In this document: positions 46,720-58,729 of the stretch, piece by piece
How positions within the stretch are numbered: the stretch's first letter is position 1
How the letters are laid out: the number at the start of each line of letters is the position of its first letter
NCBI GenBank assembly: GCA_027488155.1
Contig: JAIYCE010000059.1
Span: 1-64,000 of the forward strand
DNA length: 64,000 nucleotides
Reading direction: 5' to 3'
Origin: Hyphomicrobiales bacterium
GTDB lineage: Bacteria > Pseudomonadota > Alphaproteobacteria > Rhizobiales > Beijerinckiaceae
Program-made: the position numbers and the translations under genes
The notes under the pieces: model-generated
What the model was told of the DNA's origin: nothing
Seen by the model: only the letters and a program-made list of their open reading frames with translations
The model's database searches: none

Positions 46720-48192
46720 ATGTTGGAATCGTCTCCTCTTCCTTCCTCCTCCCAAGCCGCTCAGGACTCTGACATGGCAGGCCAACGCGACACGCAGGAG
46801 GCCTGGGATCGCGTGAAGCGTCGCTTGCGTGCCGAGCTTGGCGAAGACGTGTTTTCCAGCTGGTTCGGTCGCTTGGAACTGGCCTCGCTTACCGATGGTG
46901 TGGCGCACCTATCAGTGCCGACACGCTTTCTCAAAAGCTGGATCGAGAGCCATTATATCGACCGTTTACGCCTGCGCGTGTCGGAAGAGATGCCGACTGT
47001 AACCAATGTTCATCTGGCCGTTCGTAGCGCGATGCAACGTCAGGCGCAGCGCCCGGCCGAGGCTCCTATCCCGAACAAGGCGCGTCAGATCGAAAAGCCG
47101 AGCCTGCCGACGATCGAAAGCCGGGCCGTATCGACGGATCAGGAAGGGTTGGCTGGATCGCCGCTCGATCGCCGCCTGACATTTGCAAGCTTCCTCGTCG
47201 GGCGTTCCAATGCGCTGGCACACGCAGCAGCAGAGCGTGTCGCGCGCCATGAGCCGGGACAGACGCCGCTCTATAACCCGCTCTATATTCACTCTTCCGT
47301 CGGCTTGGGGAAAACCCATCTTCTTCATGCCATCGGGCATGAGGTGATCGCTTCCGGTCGTCGGGTGATTTATCTCACGGCCGACCGTTTCATGTACGGG
47401 TTTGTCGCCGCGCTGAAAGCGCAGACGGCGCTCGCTTTCAAGGAACGCCTGCGCGGTATCGATCTTCTGATCATCGACGATGTGCAGTTCTTGCAAGGGA
47501 AATCGATCCAGCAGGAATTCTGCCACACGATCAACGCGTTGATCGATGCGGGTCGCCAAATCGTGATCGCCGCGGACCGTGCACCCTCCGATCTCGAAAG
47601 TCTCGACGAACGCGTGCGTTCGCGACTTGCCGGTGGCCTTGCGGTCGAAATCGGGGGGCTCGACGAGGCCCTGCGCGCCCAGATCATCGAGGCGCGCATT
47701 GCGGCGGCACGCCAGCATCAGCCTTCGTTTGAGGTAAGCCCAGCAGTCATCGCCTATGTGGCCCGCGCGATCACGACAAATGGCCGCGATCTCGATGGCG
47801 CCGTGAACCGACTCCTCGCCCATTCGACCCTGTCGCAGACCCCGCTCACGATCGATGCGGCCGAAACCGCGATCCGGGACCTTGTTCGTTCGCGCGAGCC
47901 GCGAAAGGTCAAGATCGAGGATATTCAGAAGCTGGTCGCGACCCATTTCAATGTTAGCCGGGCCGACATTCTGTCGTCGCGCCGCTCGGCTAGCGTGGTG
48001 AAGCCACGCCAGATCGCGATGTACCTGTCCAAGGTGCTCACCTTGCGGTCCTTACCTGAAATCGGACGGCGTTTCGGCGGGCGCGACCATACGACCGTGC
48101 TGCACGCCGTCCGTAAGATCGAGACAGCAGTGCAAGCCGACACCACGCTTCGTGACGATGTGGAGCTCCTGAAGCGGATGCTACAGGAATAA
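46720..48192 (+). CDS. dnaA: Chromosomal replication initiator DnaA
   Basis: A 490-aa AAA+ initiator. Domain I (about 25-100: [22 protein letters not shown]), linker II, AAA+ domain III with Walker [10 protein letters not shown] and Walker B LIIDDVQF, and the DNA-binding domain IV with [15 protein letters not shown] (box-binding signature, about 455). The ATG at 46720 has no clear ribosome-binding site; another ATG at 46774, starting MAGQRDTQ, has agga at suitable distance and may be the real start. dnaN-recF-gyrB follow on the same strand. Confidence 0.96.
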   Translation: MLESSPLPSSSQAAQDSDMAGQRDTQEAWDRVKRRLRAELGEDVFSSWFGRLELASLTDGVAHLSVPTRFLKSWIESHYIDRLRLRVSEEMPTVTNVHLAVRSAMQRQAQRPAEAPIPNKARQIEKPSLPTIESRAVSTDQEGLAGSPLDRRLTFASFLVGRSNALAHAAAERVARHEPGQTPLYNPLYIHSSVGLGKTHLLHAIGHEVIASGRRVIYLTADRFMYGFVAALKAQTALAFKERLRGIDLLIIDDVQFLQGKSIQQEFCHTINALIDAGRQIVIAADRAPSDLESLDERVRSRLAGGLAVEIGGLDEALRAQIIEARIAAARQHQPSFEVSPAVIAYVARAITTNGRDLDGAVNRLLAHSTLSQTPLTIDAAETAIRDLVRSREPRKVKIEDIQKLVATHFNVSRADILSSRRSASVVKPRQIAMYLSKVLTLRSLPEIGRRFGGRDHTTVLHAVRKIETAVQADTTLRDDVELLKRMLQE

Positions 48193-48237
48193 GAAGCGGT
48201 CATTGCAGACAAAAACCTGTTGAGAGACCGGCTTCGA

Positions 48238-48257
48238 CAGGGGTGCAAACGCCCCTG
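48238..48257 (+). promoter_or_regulatory. Hairpin between dnaA and dnaN
   Basis: Arms caggggtg/cgcccctg (one wobble) with the loop caaa, 46 bases after the dnaA stop, without a T-run. The 185-bp gap holds no gene; it likely carries the dnaN promoter. Confidence 0.4.
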
Positions 48258-48377
48258 CGCTGCCCTATCTGCTTGCCTTGAACCGGACTGCTTGCGATTG
48301 TGCGGTCCCATTGGCTCCCTGCACGCAAGGTGCGGGCTCCGGGCTGGCCCGGAAGATTGATCGTGCGGATTGGTTCC

Positions 48378-49496
48378 ATGCAGGTGACAGTCGAACGCTC
48401 GGCGCTTCTGAAATCACTCGGTCACGTGCACCGGGTTGTCGAACGGCGCAATACGATTCCGATTCTTTCTAACGTGCTCTTGCGCGCCTCGAGCGGAACG
48501 TTGGGACTAAAGGCGACCGACCTTGATCTCGAAGTCACCGAAAGCCTGCCAGCCGATGTGACGCAGCCGGGTGCAACCACCGTACCCGCACACATGATCT
48601 ATGACATTGTGCGCAAACTGCCTGATGGTGCGCAGGTCTCTCTCGAGACCACTGGCGAAACGGGGCAGATGCTGATCCGTTCGGGACGCTCGCGCTTCAC
48701 GCTGCAGACGCTGCCGGAAAGCGATTTTCCCGATCTCGCAGCCGGCGACATGACGCATCGCTTCAACCTCCCGGCGCAGGAATTGCGCCGCCTGATTGAG
48801 AAGACGCAATTCGCGATCTCGACAGAAGAGACGCGGTATTATCTCAATGGCATTTATCTGCACACCGCAGAAAACGATGGCGGACCTGTGATGCGCGCTG
48901 TCGCTACTGACGGGCATCGTCTCGCACGCGTTGAAACAGCAGCGCCAGCAGGCTCTGCTGGAATGCCCGGCGTGATCGTACCACGCAAGGCGGTGGCCGA
49001 AATTATCAAGCTCGTCGAGACGGCGGGAGAAGATGTCGGTATCGAACTAAGCCCGGCGAAAATCCGCATCACTTTCGATTCCGTTGTGCTGACATCGAAG
49101 TTGATCGATGGCACCTTCCCTGATTATCAGCGCGTCATTCCCGCAAACAATGACAAGACGCTGATTGTCGAGCGAAGCGACTTCGCAGCTGCAGTTGATC
49201 GCGTTTCGACGATCTCGTCCGAACGCGGCCGCGCCGTGAAGCTCGCCGTATCGGACGGTCAGGTGACGCTCTCGGTGACAAATCCAGATTCAGGGTCGGC
49301 TGTGGAAGAATTGCAGGCTGATTATGCCGCAGCGCCGATCGAGATTGGATTCAACGCGCGTTATCTGCTCGATATCACTGAACAACTCGACAGCGACACG
49401 GCTACATTCAAATTAGCCGATGCCGGTTCACCGACACTCGTTCAGGATCGCGAAGGCGCATCCGCGCTTTATGTGCTGATGCCAATGCGCGTTTAA
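48378..49496 (+). CDS. dnaN: DNA polymerase III beta subunit (sliding clamp)
   Basis: A 372-aa clamp that dimerises around DNA and tethers polymerase III. Three clamp repeats are visible; RRNTIPILSNVLL near residue 25 and the C-terminal YVLMPMRV are family marks. The ATG at 48378 gives the usual N-terminus MQVTVERSALLKSL; a GTG-led extension further upstream has no homology. Followed by recF after 25 bp. Confidence 0.97.
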   Translation: MQVTVERSALLKSLGHVHRVVERRNTIPILSNVLLRASSGTLGLKATDLDLEVTESLPADVTQPGATTVPAHMIYDIVRKLPDGAQVSLETTGETGQMLIRSGRSRFTLQTLPESDFPDLAAGDMTHRFNLPAQELRRLIEKTQFAISTEETRYYLNGIYLHTAENDGGPVMRAVATDGHRLARVETAAPAGSAGMPGVIVPRKAVAEIIKLVETAGEDVGIELSPAKIRITFDSVVLTSKLIDGTFPDYQRVIPANNDKTLIVERSDFAAAVDRVSTISSERGRAVKLAVSDGQVTLSVTNPDSGSAVEELQADYAAAPIEIGFNARYLLDITEQLDSDTATFKLADAGSPTLVQDREGASALYVLMPMRV

Positions 49497-49521
49497 CGCG
49501 CGCCCCGCGCGGGGAAGTCCC

Positions 49522-50676
49522 ATGGTGAGTTCCATATCCGACGGCGCGCCGATGGTGCGCCGTCTCATTTTGTCGGAGTTTCGCTCCTACCCAGCGCTCG
49601 ATCTTGCATTCGGGCAGCGGTTGATTGCGTTCATGGGCGAGAATGGCGCGGGCAAAACCAATCTCCTCGAAGCGCTCTCGCTGTTCTCGGTCGGCCGTGG
49701 GCTCCGGCGGGCCGATCTACCGGAAATGGCGCGCGAAGGCGGTTCGGGCGGTTTCGCGGTCTCCATCCTCGTCGAGGCGGGTGGCGGCGAGCATCGTCTC
49801 GGCACCGCACTCGAACCTGCCAAGAGCGGCGGCCTCGAACGGACGAGCCGGATCGATCGTAATCCCGTCTCATCGGCCTCCGCCTTTGCGGATTTCGTCC
49901 GCTTCGTTTGGTTGACCCCCGCGCTCGACGGGCTTTTCACCGGTGCGCCGGGCGATCGGCGACGCTTTCTCGACCGGCTGGTCTTGGCCGTCGACCCGGC
50001 CCATGGCAGCCGCGTCAACGCGCTCGAAAAGGCACTGCGCTCACGCAACAAGCTTCTGGAGGCCGAGCGGCTCGACGCGGCCTGGCTCGATGCGGTTGAG
50101 CGCGAGGTGGCAGAGACAGGCGTGGCCGTTGCCATAGCGCGGCAGGAGACAGTGGGGCGGCTTAAGGCACTGATCGCCGACACACGGCAGGAGGGAGACC
50201 CCTTCCCGTGGGCCGCGCTCACGCTGGAAGGGCCTCTCGATGCGGTTTTAGGCACAGCCTCGGCGCTTGAGATCGAGGATCTTTATCGTGGCTGGCTCAA
50301 AGACAACCGGCTCAAGGATCGCGCAGCAGGCCGGACCCTCATCGGCCCGCAGGCGACCGATCTTCTCGTCCGCCACGGCCCGAAAGATGTGGCTGCCGAC
50401 CGCGCCTCGACCGGTGAACAGAAGGCGCTTCTGGTGGGGCTCATTCTGGCCCATGCGCGGCTTGTTGCGGCCATGACGGGTTTTGTGCCTCTCGTGCTGC
50501 TCGACGAGGTCGCAGCGCATCTCGACCCACGCCGCCGCGCAGGTCTCTATGCAGCACTCGACGCGCTTGGCGCGCAGGTTTTCATGACGGGGGCCGACCC
50601 AGCACTGTTCGGCGATCTACCGCCCGACAGCCTGCGCTTAGCGGTGACGGGCGGACGGGTTTTCCCGGCCCCGTAA
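49522..50676 (+). CDS. recF: DNA replication and repair protein RecF
   Basis: A 384-aa SMC-like ATPase for gap repair. Walker A is GENGAGKTNLLE (about 39), the signature segment near DRASTGEQKALLVG (about 295), Walker B LVLLDEVAAHLDPRRR (about 320). Position between dnaN and gyrB is standard. Confidence 0.97.
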   Translation: MVSSISDGAPMVRRLILSEFRSYPALDLAFGQRLIAFMGENGAGKTNLLEALSLFSVGRGLRRADLPEMAREGGSGGFAVSILVEAGGGEHRLGTALEPAKSGGLERTSRIDRNPVSSASAFADFVRFVWLTPALDGLFTGAPGDRRRFLDRLVLAVDPAHGSRVNALEKALRSRNKLLEAERLDAAWLDAVEREVAETGVAVAIARQETVGRLKALIADTRQEGDPFPWAALTLEGPLDAVLGTASALEIEDLYRGWLKDNRLKDRAAGRTLIGPQATDLLVRHGPKDVAADRASTGEQKALLVGLILAHARLVAAMTGFVPLVLLDEVAAHLDPRRRAGLYAALDALGAQVFMTGADPALFGDLPPDSLRLAVTGGRVFPAP

Positions 50677-53223
<2,547 letters not shown>

Positions 53224-53242
53224 GAAATCGGGTGAGGCCGTC

Positions 53243-54475
53243 ATGAATGAAGAGGCGGCCTCGTCCAACGCCTTCGCCTCGCGCGATTATCGGCGATTCT
53301 TCGCAACACGCATCGTCTATGGCCTCGCCTATCAGATGAACATCGTTGCACTGGGGTGGCTGGTCTATTCTGTCACCGAAAGTGCGTTTGCGTTGGGCAC
53401 GGTGGGGCTTGTTTCCTTCCTGCCTGTGCTGGTCGCATCGCTGATCTCCGGCCATGTGGCCGACCAATATGACCGCCGCCTCATTACGATGATTGGACAT
53501 TCCGTCCTGGCGATCTGCTCGCTTGGGCTGCTCTGGTGTGCGTGGGCGGGCGAAAGCGGATTGCCTTTCATCTACGCGCTAGCAGGAACGATTGGGCTTG
53601 CGCGGGCCTTTTCCAATCCTGCCTCGCAAGCGCTTATGCCGACATTGGTTCCGCGCACTGCGCTCGGCAATGCCATCAGCTGGAATTCATCGGCGTGGCA
53701 GACGTCTGCCATTGTCGGCCCGGCCTTGGGCGGTTTGCTTTATGCGCTTGGGCCGGCGGCCGTATTTGGTTCAACAACGGTGATGTTTGTTATCGCTACA
53801 CTCTTGATCGGCTCAATCTCGATGCGTCGCCCGAAAGATATGGCGCGGGAACCCCACACGCTCGAGACGGCGCTCGCTGGATTTCGCTTCATCCGCTCGC
53901 GTCCTGTTATCTTCGGGGCCATCTCGCTCGATCTGTTCGCCGTTTTGCTCGGCGGCGCATCTGCGTTAATGCCAATCTTTGCCAAGGATATTCTTCAAAC
54001 GGGGCCTTGGGGTTTGGGCCTGTTGCGCAGCTCCATATCGATGGGCGGTGTCTTTATGGCGCTGGCGCTTGCGCGCTGGCCTTTGAAGCGGCAGGCGGGA
54101 CCGCGCATGTTGTGGGCTGTCGTGATCTTTGGCCTTGCAACGATTGTCTTCGGGCTTTCAACGGAGTTTTGGTTGTCCATGGCTGCGCTGTTCATCATGG
54201 GTGCAGCAGACATGATCAGCGTTTATGTGCGCCAAACTTTGGTGCAAGGCGAGACGCCAGATGCCATGCGCGGCCGCGTATCAGCCGTTAGCACAGTGTT
54301 CATTGGCGCATCGAATGAGCTTGGCGAGTTTGAATCGGGCATGTTGGCGGCAGCGGTTGGCGCTGTTCCTGCCGTCGTGATTGGCGGTGTTGGCACCATC
54401 GCGGTCGTGGGCCTGTGGGCGTGGCTCTTTCCAGATTTACGCAAGCGCGATCATCTGATTCCAGAAAAACTCTGA
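53243..54475 (+). CDS. MFS transporter
   Basis: A 410-aa major facilitator with about 12 helices. The first loop motif is ADQYDRRLITMIGHS (motif A, D-R-x2), and another A-like GRVSAVSTVFIGASNELGEFESG lies in the second half. The overall style is that of the EntS/DHA3 exporters. It begins 20 bp after the gyrB stop. Substrate unknown; siderophore or drug export are only possibilities. Confidence 0.88.
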   Translation: MNEEAASSNAFASRDYRRFFATRIVYGLAYQMNIVALGWLVYSVTESAFALGTVGLVSFLPVLVASLISGHVADQYDRRLITMIGHSVLAICSLGLLWCAWAGESGLPFIYALAGTIGLARAFSNPASQALMPTLVPRTALGNAISWNSSAWQTSAIVGPALGGLLYALGPAAVFGSTTVMFVIATLLIGSISMRRPKDMAREPHTLETALAGFRFIRSRPVIFGAISLDLFAVLLGGASALMPIFAKDILQTGPWGLGLLRSSISMGGVFMALALARWPLKRQAGPRMLWAVVIFGLATIVFGLSTEFWLSMAALFIMGAADMISVYVRQTLVQGETPDAMRGRVSAVSTVFIGASNELGEFESGMLAAAVGAVPAVVIGGVGTIAVVGLWAWLFPDLRKRDHLIPEKL

Positions 54476-54503
54476 TCGCCGATCTATCCTTTGATAAATG
54501 ACC

Positions 54504-54537
54504 GCCCGCACTGCGGCAAAGGTGCCAGAGCGCGGGC
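54504..54537. terminator. Weak inverted repeat between MFS gene and malate synthase gene
   Basis: Arms gcccgc/gcgggc separated by 22 bases in the 82-bp convergent gap. A terminator is plausible, but no T-run is seen. Confidence 0.3.
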
Positions 54538-54557
54538 GCGAAAATGCTAGCAGAAAA

Positions 54558-56138
54558 TTATCCGAGGAGCTTATAGGCCGGGAGCGTGAGGAATTCCTCG
54601 AAATCAGGCGCAAGCGACATGTCTTCGAAGAGTTTCACGGCTTCCGGGAAGCGGCCCTTGTCGTAATTCTCAGAACCGATGGCAGCGCGGACCTTCGCCA
54701 TCTCATCCTTCAACACTTCGCGGAACAGCTCCGGCGTCACTTTGCGACCGTCGCTCAGCGTGGCGCCATGGTAGAGCCATTGCCAAATCTGCGCGCGTGA
54801 GATTTCCGCTGTTGCTGCATCTTCCATGAGATTGTAGAGCGGCACCGCACCGCGACCGCGCAGCCATGCTTCGATATATTGCACGCCGACGCGGATGTTT
54901 TCGCGCAAGCCCGCTTCGGTACGCTCGCCCTTATGCACCGAGAGCATGTCGTCGCGCGTGATGTTCACATCAGCGCGCTTCTTGTCGACCTGATTGGCCT
55001 GCGGCATCACGCGGTTGAACACGTCCATCGCGACCGGCACGAGATCGGGATGGGCGACCCATGTGCCGTCATGGCCATTGGTGGCTTCGCGTTCCTTGTC
55101 AGCACGCACTTTTGCGAAGGCAGCCTGATTCGCTTCATCATTGCCCTTCACAGGAATTTGCGCTGCCATGCCGCCCATCGCGAATGCATTGCGACGATGG
55201 CACGTCTTGATAAGGAGCAGCGAATAGGCGGCCAAGAAATTGGAGCCCATCACCATCACGGCGCGATCGGGCGTGAGGAAGTTCGGATTCTTACGCAGAC
55301 GCTTGATGAACGAGAAAATGTAATCCCAGCGGCCGCAATTGAGGCCGGCGATGTGGTCGCGCATTTCGTAGAGGATTTCATCCATCTCGAAAGCGGCCGG
55401 CAATGTCTCAATCAGAATCGTCGCGCGGAAAGACCCGTGCGGCACGCCAAGTGTCTTCTCAGCAAAGGTGAATGCATCGTTCCACAAGCGCGCTTCGAGA
55501 TGACTTTCCATCTTCGGCAGATAGAAGCCCGGTGTCTTACCTTTGGCGAGAATGGTCTTGGCATTGTGGAAAACATAGAGACCGAAATCGAACAGGCCGC
55601 CGGAGATCGGCTCACCATCGACGAGCACGTGATCTTCCGGCAGATGCCAGCCGCGCGGACGCACAAGCAGCGTCGCCGGATTGGGACCGAGCGCGTAACG
55701 CTTGCCGGTTTTTTCATCGGTGAAGTCAATGCTGCCGTTCCAAAGGTCTTTGAGGTTGGCTTGCCCTTCGATCATGTTCGCCCAAGTCGGCGAGGAGGCG
55801 TCTTCAAAATCAGTCATGAAGACCTTGGCGCCGGAATTGAGCGCGTTGACGATCATCTTGCGATCGACAGGGCCGGTGATCTCGACGCGGCGATCCTGCA
55901 GATCGGCCGGAATTGGCGCGACCGTCCAATCGCCCTCGCGGATATGCTTGGTTTCGGGCAGGAAATCGGGCAGTTCGCCCGCGTCGAAACGCTTCTGACG
56001 TTCAGTGCGCTTAGCGAGCAATTCATGGCGGCGGCCATTGAAGTGACGGTGAAGGGCGGCGACAAAGTCGAGCGCTTCTGGGGTCAGGATCTCATCCTGC
56101 CGTGGAACCTTCGCCCCTTTGATTTCAATTCCCGCCAT
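54558..56138 (-). CDS. aceB: Malate synthase A
   Basis: A 526-aa enzyme condensing glyoxylate and acetyl-CoA to malate. The family signature is RDHIAGLNCGRWDYIFS (about 255); DFEDASSPTWANM (about 110) carries catalytic acid, and WLRGRGAVPLYNLMEDAATAEISR (key RG-AVP and EDAA) follows. Length marks it as the A isoform, not the larger G isoform. It follows glcF in the same direction with an 83-bp gap, so it probably consumes glyoxylate from glycolate oxidase. The ATG at 56138 begins AGIEIKGAKVP. Confidence 0.96.
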   Translation of the reverse strand: MAGIEIKGAKVPRQDEILTPEALDFVAALHRHFNGRRHELLAKRTERQKRFDAGELPDFLPETKHIREGDWTVAPIPADLQDRRVEITGPVDRKMIVNALNSGAKVFMTDFEDASSPTWANMIEGQANLKDLWNGSIDFTDEKTGKRYALGPNPATLLVRPRGWHLPEDHVLVDGEPISGGLFDFGLYVFHNAKTILAKGKTPGFYLPKMESHLEARLWNDAFTFAEKTLGVPHGSFRATILIETLPAAFEMDEILYEMRDHIAGLNCGRWDYIFSFIKRLRKNPNFLTPDRAVMVMGSNFLAAYSLLLIKTCHRRNAFAMGGMAAQIPVKGNDEANQAAFAKVRADKEREATNGHDGTWVAHPDLVPVAMDVFNRVMPQANQVDKKRADVNITRDDMLSVHKGERTEAGLRENIRVGVQYIEAWLRGRGAVPLYNLMEDAATAEISRAQIWQWLYHGATLSDGRKVTPELFREVLKDEMAKVRAAIGSENYDKGRFPEAVKLFEDMSLAPDFEEFLTLPAYKLLG

Positions 56139-56221
56139 GATGATCGTCTCCCATTTCCAAGTTGATGGCATTGTGGTGCGCGCGCCCTTTTTCTCAAGCG
56201 GCTGCGAACCCTGCCGGTTGT

Positions 56222-57544
56222 TTATCCGTGAAGGGCTTCCGGCTTCGGCCCACCCGTGGCCCAGTCGAGCAATTCGACCGTATGGACAACCGCCACATCC
56301 TGCTCATGGTCGGCGAACCCTTTGGCAAGCTGCGTCATGCAGCCGATATTGCCGGTTGCGACCAAGGCCGCCTTCGTCTTGGCGATATTTCCAACTTTGC
56401 GATCGCGCAGGCGGCCCGACAGCTCGGGTTGCAGCAGATTATAGGTGCCAGCCGATCCACAGCAGATATGCCCTTCCGGCACATCGCGAACCTTGAAGCC
56501 TGCCTGTGTCAAAAGCTTTTTCGGTTCGTCGCGCACTTGCTGGCCATGCTGCATCGAGCAGGCAGAATGATAGGCAAGCGGCGCATCGTGCTTGAACGCC
56601 GTCTCGGGCAGGCCGAAGCGGGCGAGCACTTCCGTGATGTCCTTGGCGAGCGACGACACGATCGCAGCCTTGTCCGCATAGGCGTTATCCTCGCGGAACA
56701 TGAAGCCGTAATCCTTGATCGTCGTGCCGCAGCCCGACGCCGTGATGACGATGGCATCAAGCGGATCGCGCTGGTGCTCGACAAGCCATGCATCGATCAA
56801 TTGCTTCGCTGTGGCGTGGCTTTCATGCTCCTTGCCCATATGATGGACGAGTGCACCACAGCAGCTTTCATTCTGCGGCAGCACCACTTCGACGCCCATG
56901 CGATTGAGCAAGCGAATGGTGGCTTCATTGATGTTCGGTGCGAGTACGCTTTGCGCGCAGCCCGACAAAAGCGCAACGCGGCCTTTGCGTGGTCCTTGAG
57001 CAGCAAAAGTCTGCGGCCCTTCATAGCCCGAACGCGACGGCAGGCGCGATGGTGCCAACGCGAGCATCGCACCCAGACGCTGGCCAATAACCGGCAAGGC
57101 GCGCATCAGCGGCGCGAAAGGCTTCGCCAACCACGCGCCCAAAAGCGCAAAACGGAAGCGGTTGGGATAGGGCAGAATCGCTGCAAGCGTGTTGCGGAAC
57201 AGGCGATCAACGAAGGGGCGCTGATAGGTTTCTTCGATATAGGCGCGGCCATGATCGACGAGATGCATATAATTCACGCCGGAGGGACACGTCGTCATGC
57301 AGGAGAGGCACGATAGGCAGCGATCGATATGCTTGACCACTTCGACGCGGGCGGGCGTGCCGCTCTCGAGCATTTCCTTCATCAGATAAATGCGCCCGCG
57401 CGGGGAATCGAGCTCGTCGCCAAGCAGAAGATAAGTCGGGCATGTTGCGGTGCAGAAGCCGCAATGCACGCAAGCGCGCAGGATTTTTTCCGACGAGGCC
57501 ATCGCCGGATCGGCCAATTGTGCGAGAGAAAAATTGGTTTGCAT
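56222..57544 (-). CDS. glcF: Glycolate oxidase iron-sulfur subunit GlcF
   Basis: A 440-aa subunit carrying two [4Fe-4S] clusters: CVHCGFCTATCP near residue 26 and CLSCLSCMTTCP near 78. Two CCG domains follow (ESCCGALVHH and HICCGSAGTY). With GlcD and GlcE it oxidises glycolate to glyoxylate at the membrane, passing electrons to quinone. Starts 3 bp after glcE. Confidence 0.96.
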   Translation of the reverse strand: MQTNFSLAQLADPAMASSEKILRACVHCGFCTATCPTYLLLGDELDSPRGRIYLMKEMLESGTPARVEVVKHIDRCLSCLSCMTTCPSGVNYMHLVDHGRAYIEETYQRPFVDRLFRNTLAAILPYPNRFRFALLGAWLAKPFAPLMRALPVIGQRLGAMLALAPSRLPSRSGYEGPQTFAAQGPRKGRVALLSGCAQSVLAPNINEATIRLLNRMGVEVVLPQNESCCGALVHHMGKEHESHATAKQLIDAWLVEHQRDPLDAIVITASGCGTTIKDYGFMFREDNAYADKAAIVSSLAKDITEVLARFGLPETAFKHDAPLAYHSACSMQHGQQVRDEPKKLLTQAGFKVRDVPEGHICCGSAGTYNLLQPELSGRLRDRKVGNIAKTKAALVATGNIGCMTQLAKGFADHEQDVAVVHTVELLDWATGGPKPEALHG

Positions 57545-57547
57545 AAT

Positions 57548-58729
57548 TTACAGTCCCGCGATCATGCGGCCAGTATTGAACAGGCGATCAGGATCGAACG
57601 CATTCTTAATGCCTTCACTCATCACGCGGACGGACGGCAAAGGCGGTTCGAACACATCGACATGCGCGCGGATCGATTGGGGCGCGCGGATCAATGTCGC
57701 GTGGGCTTTCAATTTCCGCGTGGCCTGGCGCATGAGATCGGCACCGGCATCAGCTTGCGCCTTCGTAGCGATCCAGAGCAGGCCGCCGCCCCAATCCATG
57801 AACCAGCGTTGCGGCAAGGCACCCAATTCTTCCAGAAGAAGCGGGGCTTTCGACGGTGCGACGGAGATACGCCAGATACAATCATCACCCGCTGCCAGAA
57901 AACGCGCATCGCGCACATTCTGCCATAGTGCTTCAGAGGCCTCTTCTGCGACTAAATCAATACTTCCAAAACCAGTCAGCAGCTTGCGGAGAGAATCGAT
58001 GCGGTAATTCACCGATGGTACAAAACCTTCCACCCGCAAAAGCGTTTTGGCGACGCGATCGATGCTCGCAGGCAAATGCGCGGCACCGTTCACCTCAAAC
58101 GGTGAACCCAAGGCGCGCGCCATAGCATCGACCGCCTGCGCCGGTGACAAACCGTGAATCATCAAGGTTGCGCTTGTTTCGGTCACCGGCAAAACCTTGA
58201 AGGTTAGTTCCGTCAACAGACCGAGCGTGCCCCAAGAGCCGGCAGCCAATTTGACGAGATCGAGACCGGTGACGTTTTTCATCACGCGGCCACCGCTTGC
58301 AATCGCTTCACCACGACCCGTGACAATGCGAACGCCAATCAGCGAATCGCGGCACGCACCCACCATGATGCGGCGTGGGCCGGAGATGTTGGCCGCCACC
58401 ATGCCACCGACCGTGGGTTCGCCATCGCTGCCCAACAGAACGCGATAATCCATCGGCTCAAAAGGCAGACGCTGGCCCTTGCTGGCGAGCGTCGCTTCCA
58501 GCTCTTTCACCGGCGTGCCGGGCAAAGCCCGGATCATCATCTCGGCAGGTTCGTACAAGGTCACACCGCTCATAGCGCGGGCCGACAAAGTCAATTCGTC
58601 TTGCGCGGGGCGACCGATCTTCGCTTTTGTGCCTTGTCCGGCCAAGTTCACTGTGATTTTGCGCGCGCGCAGATCCTGAACGAGGGCGACGGCGGCGGCC
58701 TCGTCCTTCGGCAACAGAATATCTGTCAT
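57548..58729 (-). CDS. glcE: Glycolate oxidase FAD-binding subunit GlcE
   Basis: A 393-aa FAD-binding subunit (PCMH type): ILLPKDEAAAVALVQDLRAR, then the FAD region EPTVGGMVAANISGPRR (about 105) and GSWGTLGLLTELTFKVLP. Shorter than GlcD, as is normal. Its start overlaps the glcD stop by 4 bases, so the subunits are coupled. Confidence 0.95.
   Translation of the reverse strand: MTDILLPKDEAAAVALVQDLRARKITVNLAGQGTKAKIGRPAQDELTLSARAMSGVTLYEPAEMMIRALPGTPVKELEATLASKGQRLPFEPMDYRVLLGSDGEPTVGGMVAANISGPRRIMVGACRDSLIGVRIVTGRGEAIASGGRVMKNVTGLDLVKLAAGSWGTLGLLTELTFKVLPVTETSATLMIHGLSPAQAVDAMARALGSPFEVNGAAHLPASIDRVAKTLLRVEGFVPSVNYRIDSLRKLLTGFGSIDLVAEEASEALWQNVRDARFLAAGDDCIWRISVAPSKAPLLLEELGALPQRWFMDWGGGLLWIATKAQADAGADLMRQATRKLKAHATLIRAPQSIRAHVDVFEPPLPSVRVMSEGIKNAFDPDRLFNTGRMIAGL

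Noticed and set aside
46711..46725. ttgaca directly before dnaA as a -35 box
   Set aside because: It overlaps the possible start codon, so it cannot serve as the dnaA promoter.
54879..56165. 428-codon open frame opposite malate synthase
   Set aside because: Lies inside a sure gene on the other strand and shows no motif.
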